Assembly: GCF_004402535.1 (NCBI RefSeq)
Contig: NZ_SOEY01000006.1
Coordinates: 1 to 64,000, forward strand
Reading direction: 5' to 3'
DNA: 64,000 bases
DNA from: Cryobacterium glaciale
GTDB lineage: Bacteria > Actinomycetota > Actinomycetes > Actinomycetales > Microbacteriaceae
Every line of letters starts with the position of its first letter. Positions within the stretch are counted from its first letter, which is position 1. Below the pieces are notes generated by a model that ran no database searches, had not been told where the DNA came from, and saw only the letters and a program-made list of their open reading frames with translations. Position numbers and translations under genes: made by a program. Of the stretch, positions 8,760 to 17,535 are shown in pieces.

Positions 8760-9993
8760 GAGTGCTCATGAAGGATTGTGGATTGACGCGGGCACCATTG
8801 ACTCGTGTTTCAAAGTGCACGTGGCAGCCAGAGGACGCACCAGTCGTTCCCACGAGAGCGATGGTGGCGCCTGTGGAAACCTGTTGCCCGGTGCTGACGA
8901 GCAGTGAGCTGTTGTGTGCATAACCGGTTTGGGTACCGTCACCGTGGTCGATGAGGACCCAGTTTCCGTAGGAGCCAAGCCAGCCGGCGTAGCTGACTGT
9001 TCCAGCGGATGCTGCGGACACGTTCTGCCCGCAGCCCGCAGCTATGTCGGTTCCATAGTGGAACGCACCGACTCCGGCCACTGGTTTGTTGGGCCGAGCC
9101 CCATACGCTGAGCTAATCCAGCCTGATACGGGCAAGGTCCAGCCCTGTGCGTTGGGCGCGCGGCTGCCGCCCGCGGGCCTGCTCGCTGCCGCTGAAGCTG
9201 CCGCCGCAGCGGCTTGGGCTGCGCGCGCTTTCGCGGCGGCTGCTTCGGCTGCCCGGCGGATTTCTTCGCCCGCGGCGTAGTCGGCTTCCGTCGCGGCGCG
9301 ATCCTCGGTCAGAACTGCAAGCTGCGCCTGTAATGTTGCGGCAATTTCCTGCTGGTCGGCTAGTGCCGTCTCCACCCGGACGCTCGCGGCCATCGCTTCG
9401 GCCAACGCGGTTTCGGCAGTCTCCGCCAGCGCGCCGAGCGTCTGCTGAGCGATCTGGGCCTGATCCGTGAGCGATCTGGCGGAGTTTTCGTCGGCGGCGG
9501 CGGACTCATAGACCACACTCATCCGCTCTGTCAGTTTGCTCATGGAACCAAGTTGATTCAGGAGGTCGCTCGCGCTGGGCCCGTCCAAAAACAGCGAAAG
9601 TGACAGGTCGCTGTTTCCAGACCGAGCGAGCATGGCCGCCAGCCGTCCGGCCTGTTCGCCCGAAACAGCGGCGGCGGCCGAAGCAGCGTCGGCCTGGTCC
9701 TGCAAGTTTGTCGCTCGCAATGTCGCGTCGTCGAACGCGTTTTGCGCGGCCTCGTAGGTGGCTGCACGACGAGATGCTTCCGCACGCGCCGCATCCACTT
9801 CGGCGGTGAGGCCTGCGATCAGTCCGGTCAGTTCTGTGACCTGCGCTTGTTTACCGGCTTCGGACGACCGTGCGATTTCCACGTCCGACCAGCTCGGGTA
9901 CTCCGCCGCGCCTGCCGGCGCCGCGATCCCCAAGAGCGCAAAAACTGTCACCGCTACAATCGCGATCCGTGCCGCGCCTCTGCGCTTAGCCAA
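8740..9993 (-). CDS. M23 peptidase with coiled-coil domain
   Basis: A 417-residue secreted protein: signal peptide (about residues 1-29, ending AGAA), a long Ala-rich coiled coil (about 40-260) as in EnvC/NlpD-like or PcsB-like proteins, then an M23 domain. The zinc ligands are visible as HYGTDIAAGC (HxxxD) and HVHFE (HxH). It should be a peptidoglycan endopeptidase or an activator of one. The start is a TTG overlapping the preceding gene by 8 bases; no better start keeps the signal peptide. Confidence 0.85.
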   Translation of the reverse strand: MAKRRGAARIAIVAVTVFALLGIAAPAGAAEYPSWSDVEIARSSEAGKQAQVTELTGLIAGLTAEVDAARAEASRRAATYEAAQNAFDDATLRATNLQDQADAASAAAAVSGEQAGRLAAMLARSGNSDLSLSLFLDGPSASDLLNQLGSMSKLTERMSVVYESAAADENSARSLTDQAQIAQQTLGALAETAETALAEAMAASVRVETALADQQEIAATLQAQLAVLTEDRAATEADYAAGEEIRRAAEAAAAKARAAQAAAAAASAAASRPAGGSRAPNAQGWTLPVSGWISSAYGARPNKPVAGVGAFHYGTDIAAGCGQNVSAASAGTVSYAGWLGSYGNWVLIDHGDGTQTGYAHNSSLLVSTGQQVSTGATIALVGTTGASSGCHVHFETRVNGARVNPQSFMSTRGVTLG

Positions 9994-10840
9994 GGGACAC
10001 CCCCCGGGTGCTCATAAATGTCTCGGCATCGATGCGCTCACCGTCGACGCGTGTTTCAAAATGCACGTGGCAGCCGCTGGACGCACCGGTTGATCCCACT
10101 ATCGCGATGATTTCACCGGCCACAACCAGCTGATCGGAGTCGACGAGGAGCTGACTATTGTGGGCATATCCCGTCTCGACGCCGTTGCCGTGGTCGATAA
10201 GAATCCAGTTGCCATACGAGCCCTGATAGCCCGAGGTGACAACTTTGCCTCCGGTCGCCGCGAAGACGGGTTGGCCGCAGGGAGCGGCAATGTCGGTTCC
10301 GTTGTGGAAGTCGCCGACACCATCAACGGGTTTGTTCGGGCGAGAACCGAAGGGGCTCGATATCCGGCCCAGAACCGGTAAAGCCCAGCCTTGATCGCTG
10401 AGCTGGCCCGGACTCAGGCTGGCCCATTCCCCGTTGCTGGCGATTTCGGTGTACGACGCCGGTTCAGGTGCTTCCGTGATGGTGTATCCGTCGCGTTGAA
10501 TGGGCACGGTTGTTGTACCGGCGGCACTGACGCTTTGGAGATCGTCCACCTCGACCGCGGCAGTCGGTGCGGATTGCGGTGTTTCCGTGTCGACCGCAAG
10601 CGCGGGCAGGGACGTGCTAATCGCAAAGAGGGCGATCATCGCCATGGCGCTTACGGCCGCAGCGCGCTGGCGTAGTGAGACGGGCCGGGGCACTGCCCGC
10701 GCCGGCTGAACGGCAGATTCAGTCGGGCCGGATCGGTGCGCGCGCAGCCTGGTCTCTAACGCGCGCATGTCGCGACGAGACATTGGTGGCAACGCGCCGG
10801 AGATGTGGGGCGCCGTGGCGACGTGACCGGTGCTATCCAC
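9986..10840 (-). CDS. M23 peptidase, membrane-anchored or secreted
   Basis: A 284-residue protein with a basic N-terminal tail of about 60 residues, one hydrophobic segment (about 62-82, possibly a signal or anchor), a variable linker, and a C-terminal M23 domain. Zinc ligands: HNGTDIAAPC and HVHFE. The domain is closely related to that of the next gene (both end STRGV-LG), so the pair probably arose by duplication. The start is GTG; an ATG at 10783 would shorten the basic tail. Confidence 0.85.
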   Translation of the reverse strand: MDSTGHVATAPHISGALPPMSRRDMRALETRLRAHRSGPTESAVQPARAVPRPVSLRQRAAAVSAMAMIALFAISTSLPALAVDTETPQSAPTAAVEVDDLQSVSAAGTTTVPIQRDGYTITEAPEPASYTEIASNGEWASLSPGQLSDQGWALPVLGRISSPFGSRPNKPVDGVGDFHNGTDIAAPCGQPVFAATGGKVVTSGYQGSYGNWILIDHGNGVETGYAHNSQLLVDSDQLVVAGEIIAIVGSTGASSGCHVHFETRVDGERIDAETFMSTRGVSLG

Positions 10841-10937
10841 GGAGCACCGAACCCGCGACGCGCACCAGAGGAAGAGTGTGACGGCAATGCATACTTATGT
10901 CCTTGCAGGTCGTTCGGAAAATGAAAGGTGGGCTCCA

Positions 10938-10969
10938 GGGACGGGCTCTTCCAGAGAAGAGCCCGTCCC
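10938..10969. terminator. Terminator after DUF305
   Basis: A perfect 13-base inverted repeat (GGGACGGGCTCTT with a 6-base loop) lies 12 bases past the end of the minus-strand DUF305 gene. It has no clear T-tract. It separates the DUF6153-DUF305 unit from the M23-propeller-oxidase unit. Confidence 0.75.
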
Positions 10970-10981
10970 GAACGTGTCGCT

Positions 10982-11575
10982 CTAGAGCGAGGTGAGGAGC
11001 TCGGCCATGACGGCGATTTCAGCCGTCTGCGTCTTGACGATGTTGGCGGCCATCGCCTGGGCATCCGCATTTTCACCATCATCCATTTCGAGCTGCGCCA
11101 TCGCGATAGCGCCCTCGTGATGCACCGTCATCTGTTCGACGAACAGCTTGCTAGCCTCGATTCCCGAGGCGTCCTGCAGGGCCATCATGTCGTCGTCGGA
11201 CATCATTCCGTCAGAGCCGCCGCCCATGCCGCCCATGCCGGACATGCTGTTGTCATCCTCGCCCCACGCCGTCAACCAGTCCTTCAGCTGCGTGATCTCC
11301 GGTTCTTGGGCAGTCTTGATCTCCGTTGCGAGGTCGATCACGCTTTGGTCGATACCGTCCTTGGCGAGGAGGTCATCGCTCATCTGAACTGCCTGCTCGT
11401 GGTGGGGGATCATCATCTGCGCAAAGGTCACGTCCGCGGAATTGAATGCCGCTGTGGTTTGGCTGGCGGAGGGGCTGGCTGAGTCGGTGGCGGGACTGCC
11501 GCCAGCGCATGAGCTGAGGGTGAGAGTGGCCGCCAGGGCCGCAGCAGCATAGAAGAAAGTTCGTGGTTTGAGCAT
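10982..11575 (-). CDS. DUF305 family lipoprotein
   Basis: A 197-residue lipoprotein (lipobox LSSC) with two DUF305 halves, each with a His-pair motif: MMIPHHEQAVQM and MTVHHEGAIAMA. DUF305 proteins are four-helix, ferritin-like exported proteins often found with copper genes; metal binding by the His/Met residues is likely. A Met/Gly linker (GMGGMGGGSDGMM) lies between the halves. It is the intact counterpart of the truncated gene at 765-938 and follows its DUF6153 partner by about 95 bases. Confidence 0.9.
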   Translation of the reverse strand: MLKPRTFFYAAAALAATLTLSSCAGGSPATDSASPSASQTTAAFNSADVTFAQMMIPHHEQAVQMSDDLLAKDGIDQSVIDLATEIKTAQEPEITQLKDWLTAWGEDDNSMSGMGGMGGGSDGMMSDDDMMALQDASGIEASKLFVEQMTVHHEGAIAMAQLEMDDGENADAQAMAANIVKTQTAEIAVMAELLTSL

Positions 11576-11669
11576 CGTTCATCCATTCGTCGATAAGTAG
11601 TAGAAACCGAGTGGCCGCAGGGACGGCAAAGTTCCGAAGCTACTGGCTGGCTCGGAACCACATCACGGT

Positions 11670-12131
11670 CTAAACGCGACAGATGGAGAGAAGGGTGAGG
11701 CTGGGGCGCTCAACAGGCAGGGCGGCGGTGCGCCAGGAGTTCAGGATGATGCCGCCGGCATCGAGCAGGCGCCGATACGTAGCCGGAAGCCGAGTCAGGA
11801 ACACCATCACGACGAGAGTGAGTAGCAGGACGCACGTCATTGCCAGCAGAGCGCAATCAAGCATCCCGTCCAGGCTTCCGGGCGAGATCGCCGCGACGAC
11901 GGGAGCAGCCATGACGGCAGCCATACCCATCACCGAAGTTTGCTGCTCCGGCACAATCGATGAAGCAGCAACACTTGATGAAGCAGGGGCCTGCGTGTGC
12001 ATGGCATGCCCGGTCGCCTCGGAATGAATGGCAAAGACCGCAAAGAGCAGCGCGGCCAGAGCGAGCAAGGCGACGAAAGGCGACACAGAGACGGGTGCGA
12101 CCAGCCGTCGTACCGCACGCTTCAACGTCAT
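11670..12131 (-). CDS. DUF6153 family small membrane protein, second copy
   Basis: A 153-residue paralog of the protein at 201-668, with membrane segments at about residues 17-35 and 95-115 and the ending PSLTLLSICRV. The middle holds MGMAAVMAAP and a short His/Met run (HAMH) that could bind metal. I chose the ATG at 12131 because it has an AGGTG site and matches the length of the paralog. A longer frame starting upstream would add 73 unrelated residues. Confidence 0.75.
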   Translation of the reverse strand: MTLKRAVRRLVAPVSVSPFVALLALAALLFAVFAIHSEATGHAMHTQAPASSSVAASSIVPEQQTSVMGMAAVMAAPVVAAISPGSLDGMLDCALLAMTCVLLLTLVVMVFLTRLPATYRRLLDAGGIILNSWRTAALPVERPSLTLLSICRV

Positions 12132-12178
12132 TTCACCTACTTCTTCGCCGACAGCTCTGGACTGAACTGACAATGTCT

Positions 12179-12195
12179 TCCCTCGCAGAGTACCC
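12179..12195 (-). promoter_or_regulatory. Conserved upstream element of the second DUF6153 gene
   Basis: On the minus strand this reads GGGTACTCTGCGAGGGA, matching 13 of 17 bases of the element at 134-150 and lying 64 bases before the start codon. See that entry for interpretation. Confidence 0.4.
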
Positions 12196-12295
12196 CACAG
12201 CGTGCGGTGAATCCTGAATGCCCGTTTCACGAGAGCAAAACCGCGGATCGTGACAACCTCTTCTGCGGGGAGCACGGCAAACAGCACTTTTTCTC

Positions 12296-13534
12296 TCAGA
12301 CGACGATCGGTGCGTCCACGGGTGACGAAGATGTTGTCTGAGTCGTCCACGCCCGAAGCGCAATGATGCCGGCGAGTATTCCGATGCCGGCGAGCACCAC
12401 TGCAGTTGGTGCCAGCCCGAGCAGGGCGCCGAGTATCCCGGCGAGAGGATACGTCACGATGAAGCAGGCGTGCGAGAGCGAGAACTGTGCGGCAAAGACG
12501 GCCGGGCGATTCGTTTCGTCGGACGAGCGGCGCAATAGTCGTGCCGACGGCGTCAGGATGAGTGCGGTAGCGGCGCCGAGCACAAACCAGATCACGAGAA
12601 GACCAACCCAGGTCAGGGTTGTTGCCGGTAGGGAAACAACACCGGCGAGGGCCAGCAGCCCGACGGGTAGTACCGCACAGCCGAGCAGCATGACGTTTCG
12701 GTCGGCGAAGCGTTCGAGTACCCGCGGCAGCGCGAGCGCGACGAGCATGGACCCCAATCCGTAGCAGGCCAGGGCGAGGGCGAAATCGGACTGAGCGCGG
12801 CCGAAGTGGCTTTGCACGAGCACGACCGTGTTGACAATGACCATGCCTGTCGACGTCGCGACGACCATGTTCATGGCGAGCAGAGCGCGCAATTCCGGTG
12901 TGCGCGAAAAGACGCGTGCACCGCGGGTGAGGCGTTCCCAGAACGGTGTCGGAGGGGAGACGTGGTGTGTCGGCAGGGTCGCTGTGAGCACGAGCAGGGC
13001 GGAGCCAACGAAGCCGACGACAGTTCCCAGGAACAGGGAGTGGTAGCTGATCACGGTCAACAGGGCGGCGGCCAGGATCGGGCTCAGGAGCGATTCGAGG
13101 TCGTAGGCCAGTCGGGACAGCGACAGCGCTCGGGTGTATTCACTCTCGTTTGGAAGGACGGCCGGGATGAGGGCCTGGAATGCCGGGGTGAAGGTGGCCG
13201 AGGCGGCCTGCAGTACGAAGATGAGCACGTAGATCTGCCAGGCCTCGGTGACGAACGGCAGCGAGAGCGCGACGATCGCGCGCAGCACATCCGCTGATAC
13301 CAGCAGGGTCTTGCGCGGCACGTGCGCCGTCAATGCGGAGATCACCGGGGCGATGCCGACGTAGGCGAGCATTTTGATGGTCAGTGCGATGCCGAGCACG
13401 ATGCCCGCGTCGCCGCCGGCCAGGTCGAACGCAAGCAGGCCCAACGCCACGGTGAGCAGTCCGGTGCCGACCAGCGCCACGATCTGCGCGCTGAACAACC
13501 GACGATAGGTTCGGTTGCGCAGAACTTCAAGCAT
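12296..13534 (-). CDS. MFS transporter (ArsR-coupled)
   Basis: A 412-residue, 12-TM major facilitator protein beginning LEVLRNRTYRRLFSAQ, the usual opening of the drug-exporter-like MFS group. The substrate is unknown. Its ATG lies inside the last codons of the ArsR-type regulator gene (8-base overlap), so transporter and metal-sensor-like repressor form one unit. Metal efflux is a reasonable guess from context. A longer frame upstream would only read through the regulator gene. Confidence 0.8.
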   Translation of the reverse strand: MLEVLRNRTYRRLFSAQIVALVGTGLLTVALGLLAFDLAGGDAGIVLGIALTIKMLAYVGIAPVISALTAHVPRKTLLVSADVLRAIVALSLPFVTEAWQIYVLIFVLQAASATFTPAFQALIPAVLPNESEYTRALSLSRLAYDLESLLSPILAAALLTVISYHSLFLGTVVGFVGSALLVLTATLPTHHVSPPTPFWERLTRGARVFSRTPELRALLAMNMVVATSTGMVIVNTVVLVQSHFGRAQSDFALALACYGLGSMLVALALPRVLERFADRNVMLLGCAVLPVGLLALAGVVSLPATTLTWVGLLVIWFVLGAATALILTPSARLLRRSSDETNRPAVFAAQFSLSHACFIVTYPLAGILGALLGLAPTAVVLAGIGILAGIIALRAWTTQTTSSSPVDAPIVV

Positions 13535-13919
13535 GAGCGCCCGCATCGTGAGCGTCAGCAGCCCGCTCAAGCGGATGCCGGTGGTGCGCCGGTGTGCCCC
13601 CAACGGCATGCTCCGCCTGGAAAATCGCATCCGCAACGAGCTGGCGAGCATGCTCATTGGCCAGACGGTAGAACACCCGCGTGCCCTCGCGGCGAGTCGC
13701 CACGATGCGCCCGAGCCGCAGCTTCGCCAAGTGCTGGGAGACGGCAGCTTGAGACTTATCGACCGTCTCGGCGAGCTGGTTCACCGACAACTCCGTGTCG
13801 CGGAGGGCCAGAATAATGCGAATTCGGGTGGCGTCGGCGAGCATTGAGAAGACCTCGACCGCCAGCTCGACGTACTCCCCGTCCGAATCAAGCGTGCACA
13901 TCTTCTTGTCTGCATTCAT
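13527..13919 (-). CDS. ArsR/SmtB-family metal-responsive repressor
   Basis: A 130-residue winged-helix repressor. The recognition helix region reads SVNQLAETVDKSQAAVSQHLAKLR. The last helix resembles NmtR (EHARQLVADAIFQAEH) and is followed by a His-rich tail (AHHRHPLER), which could form a metal site. One NmtR-like His is Gln and the usual Asp is Asn, so the site differs from classical alpha-5 sites. I chose the ATG at 13919. It has no ribosome site but has an AATAAT -10-like box 7 bases upstream, suggesting a leaderless transcript. Confidence 0.85.
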   Translation of the reverse strand: MNADKKMCTLDSDGEYVELAVEVFSMLADATRIRIILALRDTELSVNQLAETVDKSQAAVSQHLAKLRLGRIVATRREGTRVFYRLANEHARQLVADAIFQAEHAVGGTPAHHRHPLERAADAHDAGAHA

Positions 13920-14049
13920 ACGCAGATTATTGCACAAGTATTCGCTGTTGCGATGCAGGCGCGGTCGCCTGCTGGAACTCCGACCTGTTACTGGCGCCGG
14001 CCTCTACGGGAGCTCTCCGATAACCGTCACCAGCCAGACCGCTGCAATT

Positions 14050-14250
14050 CCGCTGCAGAGTCCCACGCTGAAACTCGACAACGTCTCCAAACACTTCGAG
14101 GTGCACACATCCACCCGCATGTTCGCCCGCCCGGCCGTGCTCAAGGCGGTCGACGGCGTCTCGCTCGAGATTGCCCACTCCGAAACGTTTGCATTGGTCG
14201 GCGAATCCGGCTCGGGTAAGTCCACGCTCGGTCGCCTCGCCCTGCGCCGA
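14050..14250 (+). pseudogene. Oligopeptide ABC ATPase (DppF/OppF-like) fragment
   Basis: Only the first 65 or so residues remain: LKLDNVSKHFEV, a loop typical of OppF/DppF, then VDGVSLEIAHSETFALVG and Walker A GESGSGKSTLGRL. After that the frame runs into unrelated sequence. No start codon with a ribosome site is present and the remaining domain is lost, so it is a relic. Confidence 0.7.
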
Positions 14251-14358
14251 AAGCGAACCGCACGTCGTTGCAGTGGGTGGGCGTCACCTAGTCGCGTGTC
14301 ACTTTGCCGAAGGCATGCCCGTTGCCGATGCTGCCCGGCTGTCGATCGGTGCCGCAGC

Positions 14359-14824
14359 GTGAACGGTCGCAAGCGCAACCAGATCGTGTTGATCATCGGC
14401 CAACTCTTTTCGGGCGTGGGAGTGGCATCCGGTATCGCGGTGGGCGGTGTTCTGGCCGAGGAGTTGTCGGGCACCACGGCCGCAGCGGGCTCGGCGGCTT
14501 CGCGGGGACACAGGCGAAGACTCACGCGCGGAATTCAACGAGATCGCTCTGACACGGCGGGGCCGCTGCAGATGTCGCTGACGCTGACGCTCACGGTGCT
14601 CGGCCTCGGCTGGTCGGCGTGCCTGATCGGGGATCGTCGCTACTGAACCAATCGATGTCGACCGAGATTCGGGTGCCAACGACATGCTGATGAACTTCGG
14701 GGCGGCGGGCACGGCTACCCTGGCCGGCCCTATTCTCGCGGCGGGTGGATTCTTCTGGTTCAACGTCGTCGCGTTCTCTGTGCTTACGCCGGCCGGGGCT
14801 GGCACCGGCGACTATCTCGACTAA
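14359..14824 (+). pseudogene. MFS transporter relic
   Basis: The first part reads QIVLIIGQLFSGVGVASG and GGVLAEELSGTTAAAG, an MFS first helix and loop. The end, in another frame, reads MLMNFGAAGTATLAGPILAAG followed by a last hydrophobic helix and a stop at 14824. The two ends are about 200 bases apart, so most of the protein is deleted and the frame is shifted. Confidence 0.6.
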
Positions 14825-14939
14825 GCGTTCAGGTTGCTCTCCCACTGGCGGGGGGTGCTCACCCCGTATCGACATGACCGGTGTCCGTTCCCTCTCGTCC
14901 GGCGCCGGATTCGGCCCGCTCAGGTGGGGAAATCCAGAA

Positions 14940-15354
14940 ATGAAGGACCTGAGTCCCGGCCGGCCGCGACTCGAACTTCGAAGCCGGCCGACGAGCGAAT
15001 CATGTCTACGTCACGGCAACCCTGGATTCCGCAACGTGGGGCGCCGAGCTGGCCGCAGGGGAGGGCCGCGGGCGCATCTACATCGTGAAACCGACCGGCG
15101 CCCTCGAAGACGACCCGAGCGTGACCGACAAGAAATTCCCCGGCATTCCCACTCACTCGTACCGCACCCGCGAGCCGGTGGAGGTGGTCGGTGAACTCGT
15201 GGACTGGGTAGGACACTCGTCCGACCAGCTGAAGCGGATGCGAGAAAGTCTCGCGACGCTGACGCGCCAGGGCCTCGCGGTCATCGGCGACAGTGCTGGA
15301 GGACTCGCTGGCGGCGGACCGGCAGGGGAATTTGCGAAGATAAGCAGCCGCTGA
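14940..15354 (+). pseudogene. arr: Rifamycin ADP-ribosyltransferase relic
   Basis: From about 14968 the frame reads NFEAGRRANHVYVTATLD, GRGRIYIVKPTG, TDKKFPGIPTHSYRTREP and VVGELVDWVGHS, which is Arr over most of its short length. Arr inactivates rifamycins by ADP-ribosylation. The N-terminal piece (ATG at 14940, MKDLSPG) is in a different frame; a GC-rich duplication-like CCGGCCGG lies at the shift. The earlier N-terminus (the family's HGTKADL region) is missing, and the C-terminus runs on for about 20 extra residues. It should be inactive. Confidence 0.8.
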
Positions 15355-15504
15355 TCCCGCGCTCAGTGGAGTCGAGCATCTGGATCCACAGTGCCACTAT
15401 CCGTGTCGAACCCGATTACCATACCGGCGCGCGACAGGACAGCACGCGTTCTGGGGCGCAGGGCGCATCTCCAAAGCGGTGTTCTACTCACTAGAGTCGA
15501 CCGC

Positions 15505-16845
15505 ATGAGTGTGAGTAATCAAGCTGAGCAAGCTGGCATGGACGCACAACAATTCCTCGAGCGGGCCACTGATGCACTGCCAGCCTCGGAATTGGAGGAT
15601 TCTCTCGGCCGCCTAACTCCAGAAGCGCGGATGCTGGTGTGGGAAGCCTTGATTGACGGCGTCCCGGTGAATCCAGTGGAACGGTCGCGAGCGCTGGCGG
15701 GACATCTCATGCGAGAAGGCAAGGCAACTTTGGGGGAGTTTCAGGAGGACCTCGCCAGTATGTCTCCTCAGGGGCGCGCCCATGCATTCGGGCTGCTCAC
15801 TTCAACTCCTGATTACAAGCTCAAGGGGATCCGCTGGCAACCGTATCCCTACCCATACGAGGTCGCTGCGGGCAAGAGAGTCACCGCCTATCAGACGACC
15901 GTCGACCTGGTTCGGGACCTGGTAGATGTCGACTGGGCCGAGGCAATGTCCACGATCGACGGCTCCAAGCGACAAGCCGGTGACGGTGACTGGGCCGGAG
16001 CTGCCGTGACTGTGCAGCGCGCCGTGAGCACTCTCGAGCGGCTGATCACTACTGTGTCCACAGTTTACCGGCACGACCTCGCGGTCGCCCTGTACCACCT
16101 TGAGGCCTATCTCGGGAATTCCCGAGACCGTGTGGGAGCTCGAGCGGCAATCGAACGTTCGCTCAACCTGCTCGTGGAGGTGCAAAAGACCGTTGATGAT
16201 GACAGTGTGAAATTCGATATCGCCAAGGCGTTGGCGAGCCGCGCGGTGATTTTCGCGGAGACTGGCAACTTTACTGACGCACTGCGCGGTCAAGCGGCCT
16301 CGATTGCGGTTCTGGAACACCTAGCCGACTCGGATTTGCGTGAGTTCGGTCCGCCTCTCGCCGAGCACTTGACGCAACAGGCCTTATTTCTTCGCAGTGC
16401 AGGCGACATCCCGGAAGCCACGTCGATGATTGCTCGCGCCCTGGCCAGCTTCGAGCATTTGGTCGCCAGTGGTGTGCGTGCCGACCCGCGGTTCGTTGAG
16501 CGCGCCCGCACCGAGGAAGCCGATATTCGGGCGGCAGGAGGCTCTCCCAGCGCGCCGGACCGCGAGGATCCGGAAAAACAGGCACGCGCCGGCGGCGGTT
16601 GCTACATCGCCACAGCAGTATATGGTTCGTCCGAGGCGCCACCCGTGCTGACACTCCGCCACTTTCGCGACGAGAACCTGGCACAGTCCGGGGCGGGGCG
16701 GGCGTTCATCCGCTTCTACTACGCAACCAGCCCGGCGATTGCCAAGCGACTTGAACATGCGAGCGTGCTCAACCGCGTTGTGAGGCGATTCCTTGACTTT
16801 GTCGTTCGCAAGCTGGACGGCCGACGCCGTTCGGGCACGAATTGA
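15505..16845 (+). CDS. Helical-repeat protein with CFI-box C-terminal domain
   Basis: A protein of about 446 residues. Residues 1-340 are mostly helical and look like degenerate tetratricopeptide-type repeats (for example HDLAVALYHLEAYLGN and KALASRAVIFAETGN). A short disordered linker precedes GGGCYIATAVYGS (Cys near residue 366) and RFYYATSPAIAKRL, the hallmarks of the CFI-box C-terminal domain found on varied bacterial proteins, whose purpose is unsettled. The start is uncertain: a frame from 15391 is longer but has no better ribosome site. It ends against a nitrate reductase relic. It looks intact, unlike its neighbours. Confidence 0.7.
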   Translation: MSVSNQAEQAGMDAQQFLERATDALPASELEDSLGRLTPEARMLVWEALIDGVPVNPVERSRALAGHLMREGKATLGEFQEDLASMSPQGRAHAFGLLTSTPDYKLKGIRWQPYPYPYEVAAGKRVTAYQTTVDLVRDLVDVDWAEAMSTIDGSKRQAGDGDWAGAAVTVQRAVSTLERLITTVSTVYRHDLAVALYHLEAYLGNSRDRVGARAAIERSLNLLVEVQKTVDDDSVKFDIAKALASRAVIFAETGNFTDALRGQAASIAVLEHLADSDLREFGPPLAEHLTQQALFLRSAGDIPEATSMIARALASFEHLVASGVRADPRFVERARTEEADIRAAGGSPSAPDREDPEKQARAGGGCYIATAVYGSSEAPPVLTLRHFRDENLAQSGAGRAFIRFYYATSPAIAKRLEHASVLNRVVRRFLDFVVRKLDGRRRSGTN

Positions 16846-17533
16846 ATCTCGTGGCGGCACGCAACTCAGTGACCTGCCCTTCCTGGTGCGACTCGAGGAA
16901 CACCCAGACGGACAGGGCCACGTGCCCACCAAGTTCCTCGTGGCGGCCGACCTGCCGGAGCAGGCGGGCACCGAGGGGGCCGCGTTCAAGACGGTGCTGC
17001 TCGACGCGAACACCGGCCAGCCGGTCGTGCCGAACGGTTCGATGGGCTACCGCTACGGCGAGACCGGGCAGGGCAAGTGGAACCTCGACCTGGAGGGTGT
17101 CGACCCGGCGCTGTCCCTCCTGAACGGAGCGAACGGCGAGGCCGAGAGCATCCGTTTGCCGTGTTTCGAAGCAACCTCGGGGGAGGGCTCGATCCTCACC
17201 CGCGGGGTGCCGGTGCGCCGCGTCGCCGGCCACCTCGTGACGACGGTGTTCGACCTGATGATGGCGCAGTACGGGGTGGGCCGGCCCGGGCTGCCCGGCG
17301 ACTGGGCCACCGGCTACGACGATGTGTCGACGCCCCACACCCTCGTCGGCATGCTGCTCTTCACGATCTGGCCGTTCACCCGGCTGGTGCACGCCTTCAC
17401 CGCCCCGCTGCACTATCTGTTCCGTCGCTACATCGTCTACCGCACCCGCGACAAGGTGCCCGGCGCGATTCGGCCGATCCGGCGGCGCTGGGCACCGATC
17501 GGCACCGAAGATCGAACGCGAGACAAGAAATAG
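16846..17533 (+). pseudogene. Collapsed nitrate reductase operon (narG-narI fusion)
   Basis: An open frame of about 229 codons without its own start. Its first 160 residues match an internal part of NarG: LPFLVRLEEHPDGQ, VVPNGSMGYRYGETG, GKWNLDLE, VPVRRVAGHLVTTVFDL and ATGYDDV. Near 17326 it continues directly with the C-terminus of NarI: TPHTLVGMLLFTIWPFTRLVHAF (quoted in part), including the haem-ligand His, then YIVYRTRD. Most of narG, all of narH and narJ, and most of narI are missing. One large in-frame deletion explains this. narK follows 2 bases later. Confidence 0.85.
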
Positions 17534-17535
17534 CC

